Source: Balanoglossus misakiensis (lineage: Eukaryota; Hemichordata). Taken from it: a DNA stretch of 64,000 bases. Shown here one piece after another: positions 39,501 through 50,600 of this stretch. The stretch lies in contig CM082591.2 in assembly GCA_040954595.2 (NCBI GenBank), forward strand, positions 5,208,001 through 5,272,000, given 5' to 3'. The translations under genes and the position numbers were made by a program. How positions within the stretch are numbered: position 1 is the stretch's first letter; every line of letters starts with the position of its first letter. The notes under the pieces are model-generated. The model was not told the DNA's origin and did not search any database. It saw nothing but the letters and a program-made list of their open reading frames with translations.

Positions 39501-42500
39501 TAGAAGAAAAAGTGGCAAGTACGTATTTTAAGGGACTTGACACTCTAAACAGGTATGACACCCAGTAGCATTAGGGTTAAACTCACCTGGGTTGTTTTGG
39601 AACGTATCTATCATAACTCATCTGATGCTTCAGTGGAATAAGAGGACGGATCTCTTCATAGAGAATCATTCTCTTCGGATTGTTCAGTACAACTTTCAAG
39701 TCTTTTATCAGCTGCTCCACAGACATATCCCTGCAAAACAAAATGCATGAGTTGATATTGTGCAATCAGATAATGTACAGAAAATTATACACACATTAAC
39801 TGGCAATAACAGCATACCGGGCCTGTTATATCCCTAAAAAGTTGCAAGATTTGAGATTTCAGATTTTCATAAGAGAAGATTGTGGAAACTAATATACAGA
39901 AATAGGATACATACTGTTTGTATGTTTTGAGGGATTGGAACAGTAAATCCCTCTCATTGTCATCTTCAATCATCATCTGGACCTGTGAAAATATCAAATT
40001 TAAGAAAAGTGTCGTGAGTGAAAATACTGATGTATGGTATGCTAGTGGAAATAACAAAGATTCATTCAATAATATTTTTTTTTTATCAAAATGACAAGTT
40101 GACTGATATGGAAATGTTCAATATGGCTTCACAAAATGACAACACACCAATGCTTTACAAATACATGTATAGCATATATGTAAACACCCCTGTCTGCTTA
40201 GCTGGTAGAGAAAAAATGGTTTTGTGTTGCTCTGCAGAAAGAGACCTATTTTCATGTCTGGCATCCAAGGCATGCAGTTGATTGAGACACAGAAGTAGGA
40301 CAGGTTTTGAACACATTTTTGTGTAGCTTACAAATTACATTATGTGTCAGACCGACGCAGGTAAAAAAATATCTAAACCACTGGTTTATCAGCAGATAAC
40401 GGTAAAGGTCCTGTGACAAGGGCGGTACACATCTACATACCCCAAATCTACCACAGTACCAAATGTCCACCATCCTTAACAAAAATATTTTCACGCTGAA
40501 CTTGGCAACCATCAGTACAGTTCAAACAAACACCTTATTCCTAATATCTATCTAGTAATTATATCATTCAAATATGATTCCACTGGCCACAAGCGTTAGC
40601 CTACCTGCTTCTTTTTGTTAAAAAAAAGTTTCATAATCAAATGTTCCTCACATTGCCCTGACTGTGAATCAAGGCATAGGTGTTCCGTTTTTCAGTGGAA
40701 CCGAGCCTTGGAATTTGTACACGTATGCAACCTAATCCTCGCCTACCGTTTCCTGTAAGCCCCTTGCGTTTTTCTGAACTTCAGCATAGCTCCTCGGAAA
40801 GTCTCCCATGCTTCTGTTGTAAGGATCGATTGATATACGTAGAATTTGATCAAGGAAAAACCACGGTCAGACACAAAGTTGGGCAAGGACCAAATACTTG
40901 GGACCAGAGTGCAATGTGTATTTTTTATTAAATGCTTATCATTGGATTGTTTCAATACCTGATTGGGAGGGGGGAGGGGCTACTTTCTGAAACTGAATGA
41001 AACAAAAATTCAATTTTTTGTTGTGAAACATTTTCTTATCTCTGGACAACTATATTTCTAGTCAGTTCATTCTAGCTCATTGTCCAAGTTTGGATTTTGA
41101 AATCCTGGAGTGAAACATTCTCCAATTATTTGATTTTTGTCTGGATGCAGCGACTGAACAATGAAATATGCCAACTGCACACTTTGACCTAATCAGTCAA
41201 CCATTAGTTTGATTTGATTTAACATTGATAAAAACAGATTTGACAGGTAAGAAAGCCTGCCCTCAAACAGCAATTATGTGAACAATTTTGTTTTCTGTAA
41301 CAGGTGGTTTTCATGATTAAACTACATCTTCACTACAAGTAGCGTTATATCATTTCTCTACCTAAACTGTTTTTAGGTATATAGATAAACTCATACATAG
41401 ACAAAAAATACTGTAAAGGAATTTACACTTGTAAAATGAAGAGTCGTTCACTCAAGATGTTTGCAAAATTCTTATCTGGTATTGCCCTGTATACAGTTTT
41501 TACATGAATGTACCTTTTGTGTGTTGGGTGGGGTATGACCTCGCTTTTGTCTGAATGCTCTCAGGGGCACTGTTTATGGTGTTTCTGTTGGTCTACAGTC
41601 ATACATTGTGTTTATACAAACATAAGATTCACATACCACTTACAACCCACTGAAAGACATTTTACTCCAAAATATCTCTCCTTGCTCTGAGGCAAAGTCA
41701 CTTCTTTCTGAAGAAAGTAACATTTCAAAGTAAAATGTGTACGTTTGGGACCATAAAATGACCAAATGGCCAACAATATATCTATAGTCCAACCTAGTTT
41801 TACAAGGTGTTTTATGGTCTGATTTATACTAACCAATATAAATTGAACCCGAGTACTCGCTCTCAATAACTTTGCTGTATAAGAACTAAGGCGTTCTAGT
41901 GACAACCTCTTGACTTAGTTTTCAGCGAGCGTCTTTCTTGTATGATCCTTCACATATACGTAACCAGGCAACCATAAAAACTAAAATTTTATACTACATT
42001 ACATATCCACCCCACTGCACTAACATATTCTGGATTTTAGAATAGATTCTCTGTGCTAAAAATGTACACTTTACGCGACCTAACACTATTTCGAGTGTAC
42101 CAAACGGTGTTAACCTAGAAGTGGTTTCCTCTGACAAATTTTCCGACGACTGGGTACCCGACAAAGATTGTACGAATGGGGTCAAACGTCAGGAAATCTA
42201 TGACAACATACAATGTATACATTGTAGCGGACGAAATGCTCTGAAACAAACAACTTGATGTTCGTTTCAATGTCCGTTAACTCCCAATTGTCAGTTTCAT
42301 TCAAGTCATTTACACCACATGTTTATGTAAATGTAAACCGAGCAACAGAAAAATTATATTTTTGTCTTTCACTATTTTTCCAGTCCAAACAGATCGTCAG
42401 GTGACGACATTTGCAAACTCACTTTCCCTTTATTTACCAACGACCAAAGCACTTGGGACCAGAGTGCAATGTGTATTTTTTATTAAATGCTTATCATTGG

Positions 42501-44157
42501 ATTGTTTCAATACCTGATTGGGAGGGGGGAGGGGCTACTTTCTGAAACTGAATGAAACAAAAATTCAATTTTTTGTTGTGAAACATTTTCTTATCTCTGG
42601 ACAACTATATTTCTAGTCAGTTCATTCTAGCTCATTGTCCAAGTTTGGATTTTGAAATCCTGGAGTGAAACATTCTCCAATTATTTGATTTTTGTCTGGA
42701 TGCAGCGACTGAACAATGAAATATGCCAACTGCACACTTTGACCTAATCAGTCAACCATTAGTTTGATTTGATTTAACATTGATAAAAACAGATTTGACA
42801 GGTAAGAAAGCCTGCCCTCAAACAGCAATTATGTGAACAATTTTGTTTTCTGTAACAGGTGGTTTTCATGATTAAACTACATCTTCACTACAAGTAGCGT
42901 TATATCATTTCTCTACCTAAACTGTTTTTAGGTATATAGATAAACTCATACATAGACAAAAAATACTGTAAAGGAATTTACACTTGTAAAATGAAGAGTC
43001 GTTCACTCAAGATGTTTGCAAAATTCTTATCTGGTATTGCCCTGTATACAGTTTTTACATGAATGTACCTTTTGTGTGTTGGGTGGGGTATGACCTCGCT
43101 TTTGTCTGAATGCTCTCAGGGGCACTGTTTATGGTGTTTCTGTTGGTCTACAGTCATACATTGTGTTTATACAAACATAAGATTCACATACCACTTACAA
43201 CCCACTGAAAGACATTTTACTCCAAAATATCTCTCCTTGCTCTGAGGCAAAGTCACTTCTTTCTGAAGAAAGTAACATTTCAAAGTAAAATGTGTACGTT
43301 TGGGACCATAAAATGACCAAATGGCCAACAATATATCTATAGTCCAACCTAGTTTTACAAGGTGTTTTATGGTCTGATTTATACTAACCAATATAAATTG
43401 AACCCGAGTACTCGCTCTCAATAACTTTGCTGTATAAGAACTAAGGCGTTCTAGTGACAACCTCTTGACTTAGTTTTCAGCGAGCGTCTTTCTTGTATGA
43501 TCCTTCACATATACGTAACCAGGCAACCATAAAAACTAAAATTTTATACTACATTACATATCCACCCCACTGCACTAACATATTCTGGATTTTAGAATAG
43601 ATTCTCTGTGCTAAAAATGTACACTTTACGCGACCTAACACTATTTCGAGTGTACCAAACGGTGTTAACCTAGAAGTGGTTTCCTCTGACAAATTTTCCG
43701 ACGACTGGGTACCCGACAAAGATTGTACGAATGGGGTCAAACGTCAGGAAATCTATGACAACATACAATGTATACATTGTAGCGGACGAAATGCTCTGAA
43801 ACAAACAACTTGATGTTCGTTTCAATGTCCGTTAACTCCCAATTGTCAGTTTCATTCAAGTCATTTACACCACATGTTTATGTAAATGTAAACCGAGCAA
43901 CAGAAAAATTATATTTTTGTCTTTCACTATTTTTCCAGTCCAAACAGATCGTCAGGTGACGACATTTGCAAACTCACTTTCCCTTTATTTACCAACGACC
44001 AAAGCACAGGCCGGGCGGAATGATATCGCTCTATGGTCTTGGAGTCGGAATAACCACCCCAATAATTTATCAAACGCCATTCTGGTCAAAAAATTAGCAC
44101 AGTTAACTGTCGAAAACGTACCTTTTGGCCAAACTCCTTCGCTAAACGTCGATCCAT
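33577..44157 (-). CDS. USH1C: Harmonin (USH1C), three-PDZ scaffold, 14 coding exons
   Basis: A scaffold of microvillar and stereociliary tip links; in vertebrates it binds cadherin-23, sans and myosin VIIa. Exons: 44157-44122, 39982-39915, 39730-39587, 39233-39092, 38637-38529, 38213-38131, 37977-37804, 37342-37226, 37014-36866, 36578-36248, 35710-35558, 34471-34318, 33967-33858, 33642-33577. All phases agree and give 611 residues plus stop; the human short form is 552. Residues 1-82 are the harmonin-homology domain ([27 protein letters not shown]). PDZ1 is about 84-166 (carboxylate loop GFSI), PDZ2 about 203-291 (LGCSI), and PDZ3 about 510-611 ([20 protein letters not shown]). Residues about 292-450 are a charged coiled coil. 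The C-terminus NYEDEM lacks the aromatic ending of the human protein. Exon 14's stop lies within ATGTAAGC, a possible alternative donor. Confidence 0.95.
34792..34874. mobile_element. TTAACCCTTTCACC-family MITE, copy 1
   Basis: An 83-bp palindromic element in the introns of USH1C. The ends are TTAACCCTTTCAC and GTGAAAGGGTTAA, and the interior is AGTTCCCTCTTTGAAGATCC...CAAACCATGG. It is one of eight related copies in this window. Confidence 0.8.
35213..35303. mobile_element. TTAACCCTTTCACC-family MITE, copy 2
   Basis: Starts TAACCCTTTCATCCC and ends GGTGGTGAAAGGGTTAA, with the family interior (CAGAGGTCCAAATTTACCA, GGACTTGGACCAAACCATGG). It lies between USH1C exons 11 and 12. Confidence 0.82.
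37510..37803. repeat. ~79-bp tandem copies of the USH1C exon 7 / donor boundary
   Basis: The last ~45 bp of exon 7 plus ~34 bp of intron are repeated downstream at 79-80-bp spacing. Exon/intron boundaries fall at 37804/37803 (real), 37724/37723, 37645/37644 and about 37566/37565. The two nearest copies keep an intact AAG|gtaagg donor; the farthest has gt changed to at. Exon-like parts have substitutions and small losses, and an older partial copy may start at about 37510. Use of a decoy donor would add 80 bp and run into an in-frame stop. Confidence 0.88.
38672..38830. mobile_element. pogo-like repeat (TACAGTCAAACCTG end)
   Basis: Starts TACAGTCAAACCTGTGTTAG and contains repeated GGCCACTATA/TATAAAGGCCA phrases ending ATAGACAGGT. 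Related copies are at about 53741-53880 and, more diverged, at 58660-58832. It is non-coding and lies in USH1C intron 4. Confidence 0.6.
40896..42450. repeat. Tandem duplication in USH1C intron 1, left copy (1,555 bp)
   Basis: The first of two direct copies that appear identical on reading; all open frames match exactly at +1555. The unit runs from ACTTGGGACCAGAG to ACGACCAAAGC. No transposon ends or genes were found in the unit. The left flank (GGACCAAATACTTGGG) resembles the inner junction (CGACCAAAGCACTTGGG), suggesting microhomology at the duplication breakpoint. Confidence 0.95.
42451..44007. repeat. Tandem duplication in USH1C intron 1, right copy
   Basis: The second copy, directly abutting the first, ends at ACCAAAGCAC (44007), where unique sequence GGCCGGGCGG begins. 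It stops 115 bp short of coding exon 1 (44122). The absence of visible differences means either a very recent event or an assembly artefact such as an expanded or haplotypic repeat. Confidence 0.95.
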
Positions 44158-44439
44158 GATTTTTTCCTAATGTTATAAATGTTGCAGTCGACAGGTCGTT
44201 TACTTATTTTTATTGATAAACCTAAGGGCTCTGGTCAGCTGGTGAAAACATGACAAAGTTAAGAGGTTTATTAAGCCTCGTACAACTAATTGAGTTTTAA
44301 AATTCTCGTATATTGTAATTAATGTCTATACAACCGGTATATACATTTTTAAACCTCATATTGCTCTTTAAAACCATAATAATGCTTTAAAATAGTGACT
44401 GTGCCGAAATATTAACCTTTAATTTGATTACTCAAAACC

Positions 44440-44530
44440 ACACCCAGACGAGGCTCTTGCAATGACTGCTGGGAATGCAATCCATTTCGCAATTTCTACT
44501 GTTTCCGGAATCACGAAAACGGTGCTCTCG
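44440..44530 (+). promoter_or_regulatory. Candidate EIF4G2 first exon / shared promoter
   Basis: GCTCTCG|gtaagt at 44530/44531 is a strong donor about 370 bp beyond the USH1C ATG on the divergent side. Just upstream lie TTTCCGG (ETS-like) and CTGGGAATGCA, partly similar to the ZNF143-type promoter motif read on the other strand. Assigning it as the 5' non-coding exon of eIF4G2 is inference; the start coordinate is arbitrary. Confidence 0.3.
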
Positions 44531-45574
44531 GTAAGTCCCCACTTCTCTTTGTTTGAACTCTTTGGTTTTTAAGCAATCGGTGCTTACTGGAGGCTTGTTG
44601 GTGCATCCAGACACCAAGATTTTAACTGGCGGAGAGATTCCTCAATTTGTCTGTGTTTTAGCTTTATAAAACTGACGATTCCCCACGACGTCGCTTTGTT
44701 GTGTTGATTGTACGGCCATATGATTAGCAATGGTGTGACGTACACTGTAGAAACACAGTTCTCATTAAGAAAACTAGTGGTTGTCTGTTTCGTTCTGTGT
44801 TCACCAACCTGCCCAATATTCCGGAGAAAGTTGCTAACCATTGCCCTGTCCTACGATGCGAGATATATTGTAGATCGCGTTTCAACGCTTCGTTCAACGG
44901 TTGCCGGTAGTTGGCATTCTTTTGTCTGCATAATCCCATTCAGAATCAAACGGTCCTACCAACGCCAAACGCGTTTCTGTCACCACAGTGAGTTTTTTAT
45001 TCACCCCCAAAATGTATAACCACATATTGTGATGCGTGATTTGCCGTTAATGTCGGTACAAATATACGATTTTTAAATTCAGCGTTTGTGAACAGGATTC
45101 GGGATATTGTAGGGCTTCCGTGGTGACTGAGTCACTAACGAGTTTCAGTACACAAGAAATGTGCGTCATCCGCTTACGCAGGAGTCCCTCACCCACAATA
45201 TATTTTTGCGATGTGCATACTACTTCCTGTGCGATCGCATTATGTACGCACAAAAATGCAATTAAGAAGGTCATCGCCCGTTTAGCGTTATTTCGTATAC
45301 AAAAGAAACCATAGTTTGGTGAAAGTTCAATATATTCTCCAGAATGACATAGTGTTGTGTAAGACCCGAAATTGACAAGAATGTATTTTCCTGTTGGGAA
45401 CAGGGATTGTGATCTGATCATTTATTATGTGGCACGTTGATTTTGACAGCACAAGGGAAAACGAACATGGTCTAACATAGAAACTACTCCCTATTGTCTC
45501 TCGGAAAATGTAATCAACATTGATATGTAAATTAGGCAATACTGTAAACATACTGAATATTCCTGGGGGGAGAA

Positions 45575-45663
45575 CAATGCAACCCCCATGGTTAGGTTTA
45601 ACTTCATTATTCTGAATGGTTGTCCTGGACCTCTTTAATTGAGAATGGAGGTGAAAGGGTTAA
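45575..45663. mobile_element. TTAACCCTTTCACC-family MITE, diverged copy
   Basis: The right end GGAGGTGAAAGGGTTAA and inner TGGACCTCTTTAATTGAGAA match the family; the left end is degraded. It lies between USH1C and eIF4G2. Confidence 0.5.
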
Positions 45664-47317
45664 TGGATGTGTAAATAAGTCATCACATGAAATAGAGCAT
45701 TGTGTGATTACCATAGTTCCCAGCACTTATTATCAAGTGACTGTAATCTTACTGGTAGGAAGATATGTATGTACTGTGATTATGTACATTGATTTTCCTG
45801 TTCAGTGGCTCTTGTAAATGCAACTGCTATATAAACAGCGAGTGTCAAGTTGCAATAATTACCACCGCTGATCTAGTTACTCGACCTTTCTTTTAAATAG
45901 TAAACAAGATGTTTTGCTTGTCCTCACCATTCAAGGTCAGTCCGGCCTTGAGATAGGTGTGATGTCATGCACATCAAGGTGAAATAGCAACCTCATGTAG
46001 GTTTTCAATATCTCAGTGTTTCTGATGATCGGTTGGCCTTTATGAATAATTAAGTCCCCTAGTCTGCAGTCATTGATATTTTTTTCAACATGTTTGCAGT
46101 CCAATTAAATAATGGAGTGATTTGTGTTTATTAACGGCTGCCTTGATATATTATATATTTTTGTCACAAGTTCAGTGGTAATCAAGCAAAAAAATCTCCC
46201 CTTTTGACTCCACAAGTACATGTTAATTTAATGCAGCATATGGTAATATGAATAATTTTTCTTTTAGTGTGGAAATAAAATTAATCTGTCAACCCCAATA
46301 TTATCACATCCTAACCAGTTTGTTTCTTGAATTACGCAGTCAGGACATATCATTACTCTTGTTGCTTATTTTAAACGGTGTTCAGCTGTTCACAGGTGTC
46401 ACCATAAAAATAAAGCTGCATGTTTGAGTGACAGGTCTCTGCTTCAACATACTTGTTAATTACTACTAGCCAAATCTGCTGAATTAATTAATATCTGTGG
46501 GAAAATGGCTTCATACAATAGACTCAAGAATTTGCTTTTTATGCTGTGTTACTGCGGCTCGCGCAAGTCGGGTGTCAGTGTTGAAATATGTTTTAATCCC
46601 TAGTTAACAGTTGATCAATTAAGGGGTGTATGATTTATATAATGAATCATGTGTGTGAAAAATGATGCATGAGATGTCAACTCTGAGAGTATACAGTATG
46701 ATTCCTATCTCTGTGAAAATGTTCAATTCTTAGATACTGTGTGTGTTGTGTATGTGTGTGTTTTCACACAAATCGTCTTATAAACATCCCTTATAATCAA
46801 CAACCCTGAATGTGGTGTAGTGTACAAATTTATACATAAGTCACACACATATGGTTCATATAATATCATTTTTTACAATGAGTAATGCTTGGATGAACCA
46901 ACTTTTCTGTCGTTTAGTGCCATCTGTGCTCGGAATACCATATTGTTGTATAGAATTTCTCTGGTTGGATAGTAGAGTACACCACAGTACCTGTGATTGC
47001 ACATATACATTTCTTCTGCATAAAACTTGTCCATTATGAAATGCATTGCTTGGCTGGTATGATATGTTATGATAATGTTGCTATAATACTATTATATACA
47101 AAATGTAGTCTTGTTTGCCTGATGATAATGTTAACATAATGATAATGTATATCAGGATACAGTGTACTGCTAGAAACATTTCTAATGGCCTATGCTATTC
47201 TGGATAGTCAGGCTATGTTTATTGTAGCCACATGTGATCTGCTTGATAAGACAATATCAATCTCATTCACCATGATTTCTAATTATTTCCTAGTAATTTA
47301 GTAGGGAATATGTCATT

Positions 47318-47573
47318 GACAGTGACTGAAAATAGCATAATGTTGATTGACTTCGAGACTGTAACATACAGTGGAAGCTGCAACGTACATTCCGATGTTA
47401 ATTTCATTCCCACCTCGAGTGATAGTACTGCGACTTACTTTCTGTATTTTGACAGTGCCTGAAAATAGCATATGTTGATTGACTTAAAAACTGCAACATA
47501 CATGAAGCTGCAGCGTACATTCCGATGTGAATTTCATTCCCACCTCGAGTGATAGCACTGTGACTTACTTTCT
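47318..47573. repeat. Two-copy ~130-bp tandem repeat just upstream of the EIF4G2 start exon
   Basis: GACAGTG(A/C)CTGAAAATAGCATA begins at 47318 and again at 47451 (133-bp step), each followed by GTTGATTGACTT and later TTCATTCCCACCTCGAGTGA. The second copy has small deletions. It ends about 30 bp before the probable acceptor at 47603. Confidence 0.85.
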
Positions 47574-47663
47574 CTATATATATATCTATATTTCTCCTGG
47601 CAGGATTTCTGGCTGTGTGATTAATCCACAGAAATCTGTTTGGTCAGTTCTACACAAAGCAAG

Positions 47664-47666
47664 GTG
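47664..47666 (+). promoter_or_regulatory. EIF4G2: Probable non-AUG (GTG) start codon of EIF4G2
   Basis: The context AGCAAGGTGGAA gives A at -3 and G at +4, an optimal Kozak environment. The frame upstream is open only to a TAA at 47622-47624 and contains no ATG. The protein from this codon (VEGPRVGSGASRS) resembles the vertebrate DAP5 N-terminus, which is known to begin at GUG. If splicing instead uses the AG at 47631, the TAA would be outside the exon and an upstream start could not be excluded. Confidence 0.75.
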
Positions 47667-50600
47667 GAAGGCCCCAGAGTAGGCAGTGGTGCTTCTCGTA
47701 GTGCTGGGCCAAACACAGGTAGGCAACGGCAAGAGACACCACACAATAGCCAAACCACAAACTCCAAACAATACCTGCGATGGATTCCTCCCAGCACAGT
47801 TAAACGAGATGTGTTCTCCACGAACGAGAAACAAGACAATACATTCAGACGTGTGCGTGGGTAAGTACAGTAGACAACTGTGTGTGTGTTACTATAAAAC
47901 GTTATTTTTTTTCACAACAGGAAATTTTCGCGTTATCAAAATAGGCAACGGTTACGCGAGGATGAATTTTTCGCATTCTCATATTTCTCTGCATTAGTAT
48001 CTCTGAAAAATGACTCCAAGCGTAGCTGATCATATTTTATAAAAAAAATATCATTCTGCATGGATAGGTACAATATTACACACCTAAGGCTATACATCAT
48101 GCAGGCATATGTACTGTGTTGCCATGTCACCTCTGTGAATTATTCAACACGGTTGGCTTCCTGTGAGACTGTGAGCTAAATCAATTTGAATTCTAAATTC
48201 ACTTGTTCATGATAAAGAATTTTACCAGTAAAATTCCAGGAATCACACAAGGCTCTTTCACATGTTGTACTTTGCATGTTAATAGTGGGTACATTTGCAT
48301 TTCTGAGGCAACATATTTCAGTGTTATCTTATTTATATTTTAATATATAATTTTTTTTTTGCAGTATACTTAATAAGTTAACACCAGAGAAGTTTGACAA
48401 GTTAAGTTTAGAGCTGCTCAATGTGGGAATAGATTCCAAACTAATACTCAAGGGGGTGATTTTGTTGGTAAGTATGTGACTGGCTATGATTATCACTGAC
48501 CTTTGTATATATCGGAGTTTATTTCCAAGCTCATCTTTGTTTACTTGCACCAAATTTTGTTAAATTTATGAATTTTGATTTTTTGTTCTCAGGTTTTTGA
48601 GAAAGCTTTAGAAGAACCCAAATATAGCTCTACCTATGCACAGCTATGTAGACGACTATGTGAAGACGCGCCCAACTTTGAAACATCAGGCAGCTCAGGA
48701 CCCTCTGTAAGTTCCCCACAGAAATGTTGTCATACACACGCACATACACACACAGACACACATACATACAGAAAGACAGTGGAATAAATGTAATGATTAC
48801 ATAAAAATAGCTAGACATATTTTTTCTCACTTTCTTGAAGTTGAAGCAGTTCATGAAGCTTTAAACTTTGGTAATTTTAATATTATTAATATTAAAATTA
48901 TATTATGAAATTATAATATTTTTTAACATCGTTATTTGTCTATAGACATTCCAGCGCCTTCTGATCGCTAAATGTCAAGATGAGTTTGAGAATCGATCCA
49001 GAGCCTTTGCAGGTAAGTCTCATAGCAGTGACCATACCCTTGTTGAGGTTTCTTCAGAAATTATGAAATAGTGCCCAAAGTGTGAAATCTCTCAGAATGT
49101 GATGCTGGTGGTCAAAGATATCTAAGGGTGAGACCTGTTTTTCTCCCTACACATTGATACAATGATGTTTGCTCACAATTTTTTTTTGTCCTCTGCAGCC
49201 TACGAGAAGGCAGGCCCTCTCACTTCTGAGGAGCAGGAACAAAAGCACATCGCCAAATCCAAGATGCTCGGCAATATCAAGTTCATGGGTGAGCTTATTT
49301 TCCTAAACTTTTCAGGGAATATTGGTCCATGTCTGTATGGACATGAACAAACCTGTCTGGAAAAAAATAGCCTATAGCTGGAAAGAGTGGGATAAACAAC
49401 AATTAATGACAACCAGGAGCTATCTAACCCGTAACTGATGTATTTATAGTGTAAGTAAGTGCTTGCAAATTGACATATTTTTTCAAGTAACATATTTTTA
49501 TTGTTTGTATCTGTCAATAGGTGAACTTGGAAAACTGGATTTGCTGCATGAGTCTATATTACATAGGTGCATCAAGCAGGTAAGTTTAACTGTCCGGATC
49601 TCAAAGAGTGTATAAATGATGATATTCATTTATCTGATAATTATTCTGTGGGAGAATCTTTCATTTAACTCTCAAGGGGTGTATTTGGAAGTAGAAGGCT
49701 TTTATTTATTTATTTTTATTTATTTATTTATTTATTTTTCAGTTACTGGAAAAGAAGAAAAACCAGCCTATCATCGACATGGGGGAAGATTTGGAATGCC
49801 TCTGTAAGATAATGAGAACAGTCGGCCCTAGATTGGACACTGAAAAAGCCAAGGTATGTGCAGAAAATCGGTGATATTTCAGATATAAATATTACTGTGG
49901 CAGTGTCATTTTCTACCAATTTTGTCTGAGTGGACGAGTTGACTTAACCTTTTCACCACCATGGTTTGATCCAAATCCATTGTTTCCCATGGTAAAGTTT
50001 GACCTCTACAAATCTACACAGGGAACTGGGGCATGAAAGTGATAAGCAATGTGACCAAAAGAGTAACAGACAGAATCGTTTCCGCTTGACTGGGAAACCA
50101 GTCTGTAGAATCTAATGTCAAAAGACCAAGAGCTCTTACGTTGTATACATGTTCTATTTCCCAGGCACTCATGGACCAGTATTTTGTGCGTATGCAGCAA
50201 CTAGCCAACAACAATGAACTCCCTTCACGTATTAGATTTATGTTGGAAGACACACTTGAACTGAGAGCCCACAATGTGAGTCTTGACAATTATTTTAAAC
50301 TTTGAAAATCAATGTTTTGTGTGCCTCATTACTCAGAGCAGACCGAGTTATCTAGCTTGCTTGACAGGTGTAGGTCAATGCATCACGACTTTTGATATTT
50401 TATGAACCTTTTGTAACTTCAATATGCAGGAAGTGTAGTCAATTTCAGGAAATATTGCCAGGTGTTTGTACGTGATTTATCAAGTCAGTCGTACAAAACT
50501 CTTAACAGGAAATTTCTCTGGAAGTGTAGACAGTAAATTGTAAGATATTTATCACATTAAGAGCCATGTTTAGAGTTTTCTCTTTTTAACTTTGACCACA

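Larger units (their letters stand above)
44158..47603. promoter_or_regulatory. Head-to-head spacer of USH1C and EIF4G2
   Basis: The region upstream of both the minus-strand USH1C start and the plus-strand eIF4G2 start. No further coding exon is seen. It should hold both promoters and the 5' non-coding exon(s) of eIF4G2. A candidate exon ends at 44530, listed separately. A diverged copy of the TTAACCC MITE lies near 45575-45663. Confidence 0.5.

Noticed and set aside
41612-43740. Identical pairs of open frames in USH1C intron 1
   Set aside because: They are identical only because the 1,555-bp DNA segment is duplicated; the frames themselves show no domain and lie on both strands.
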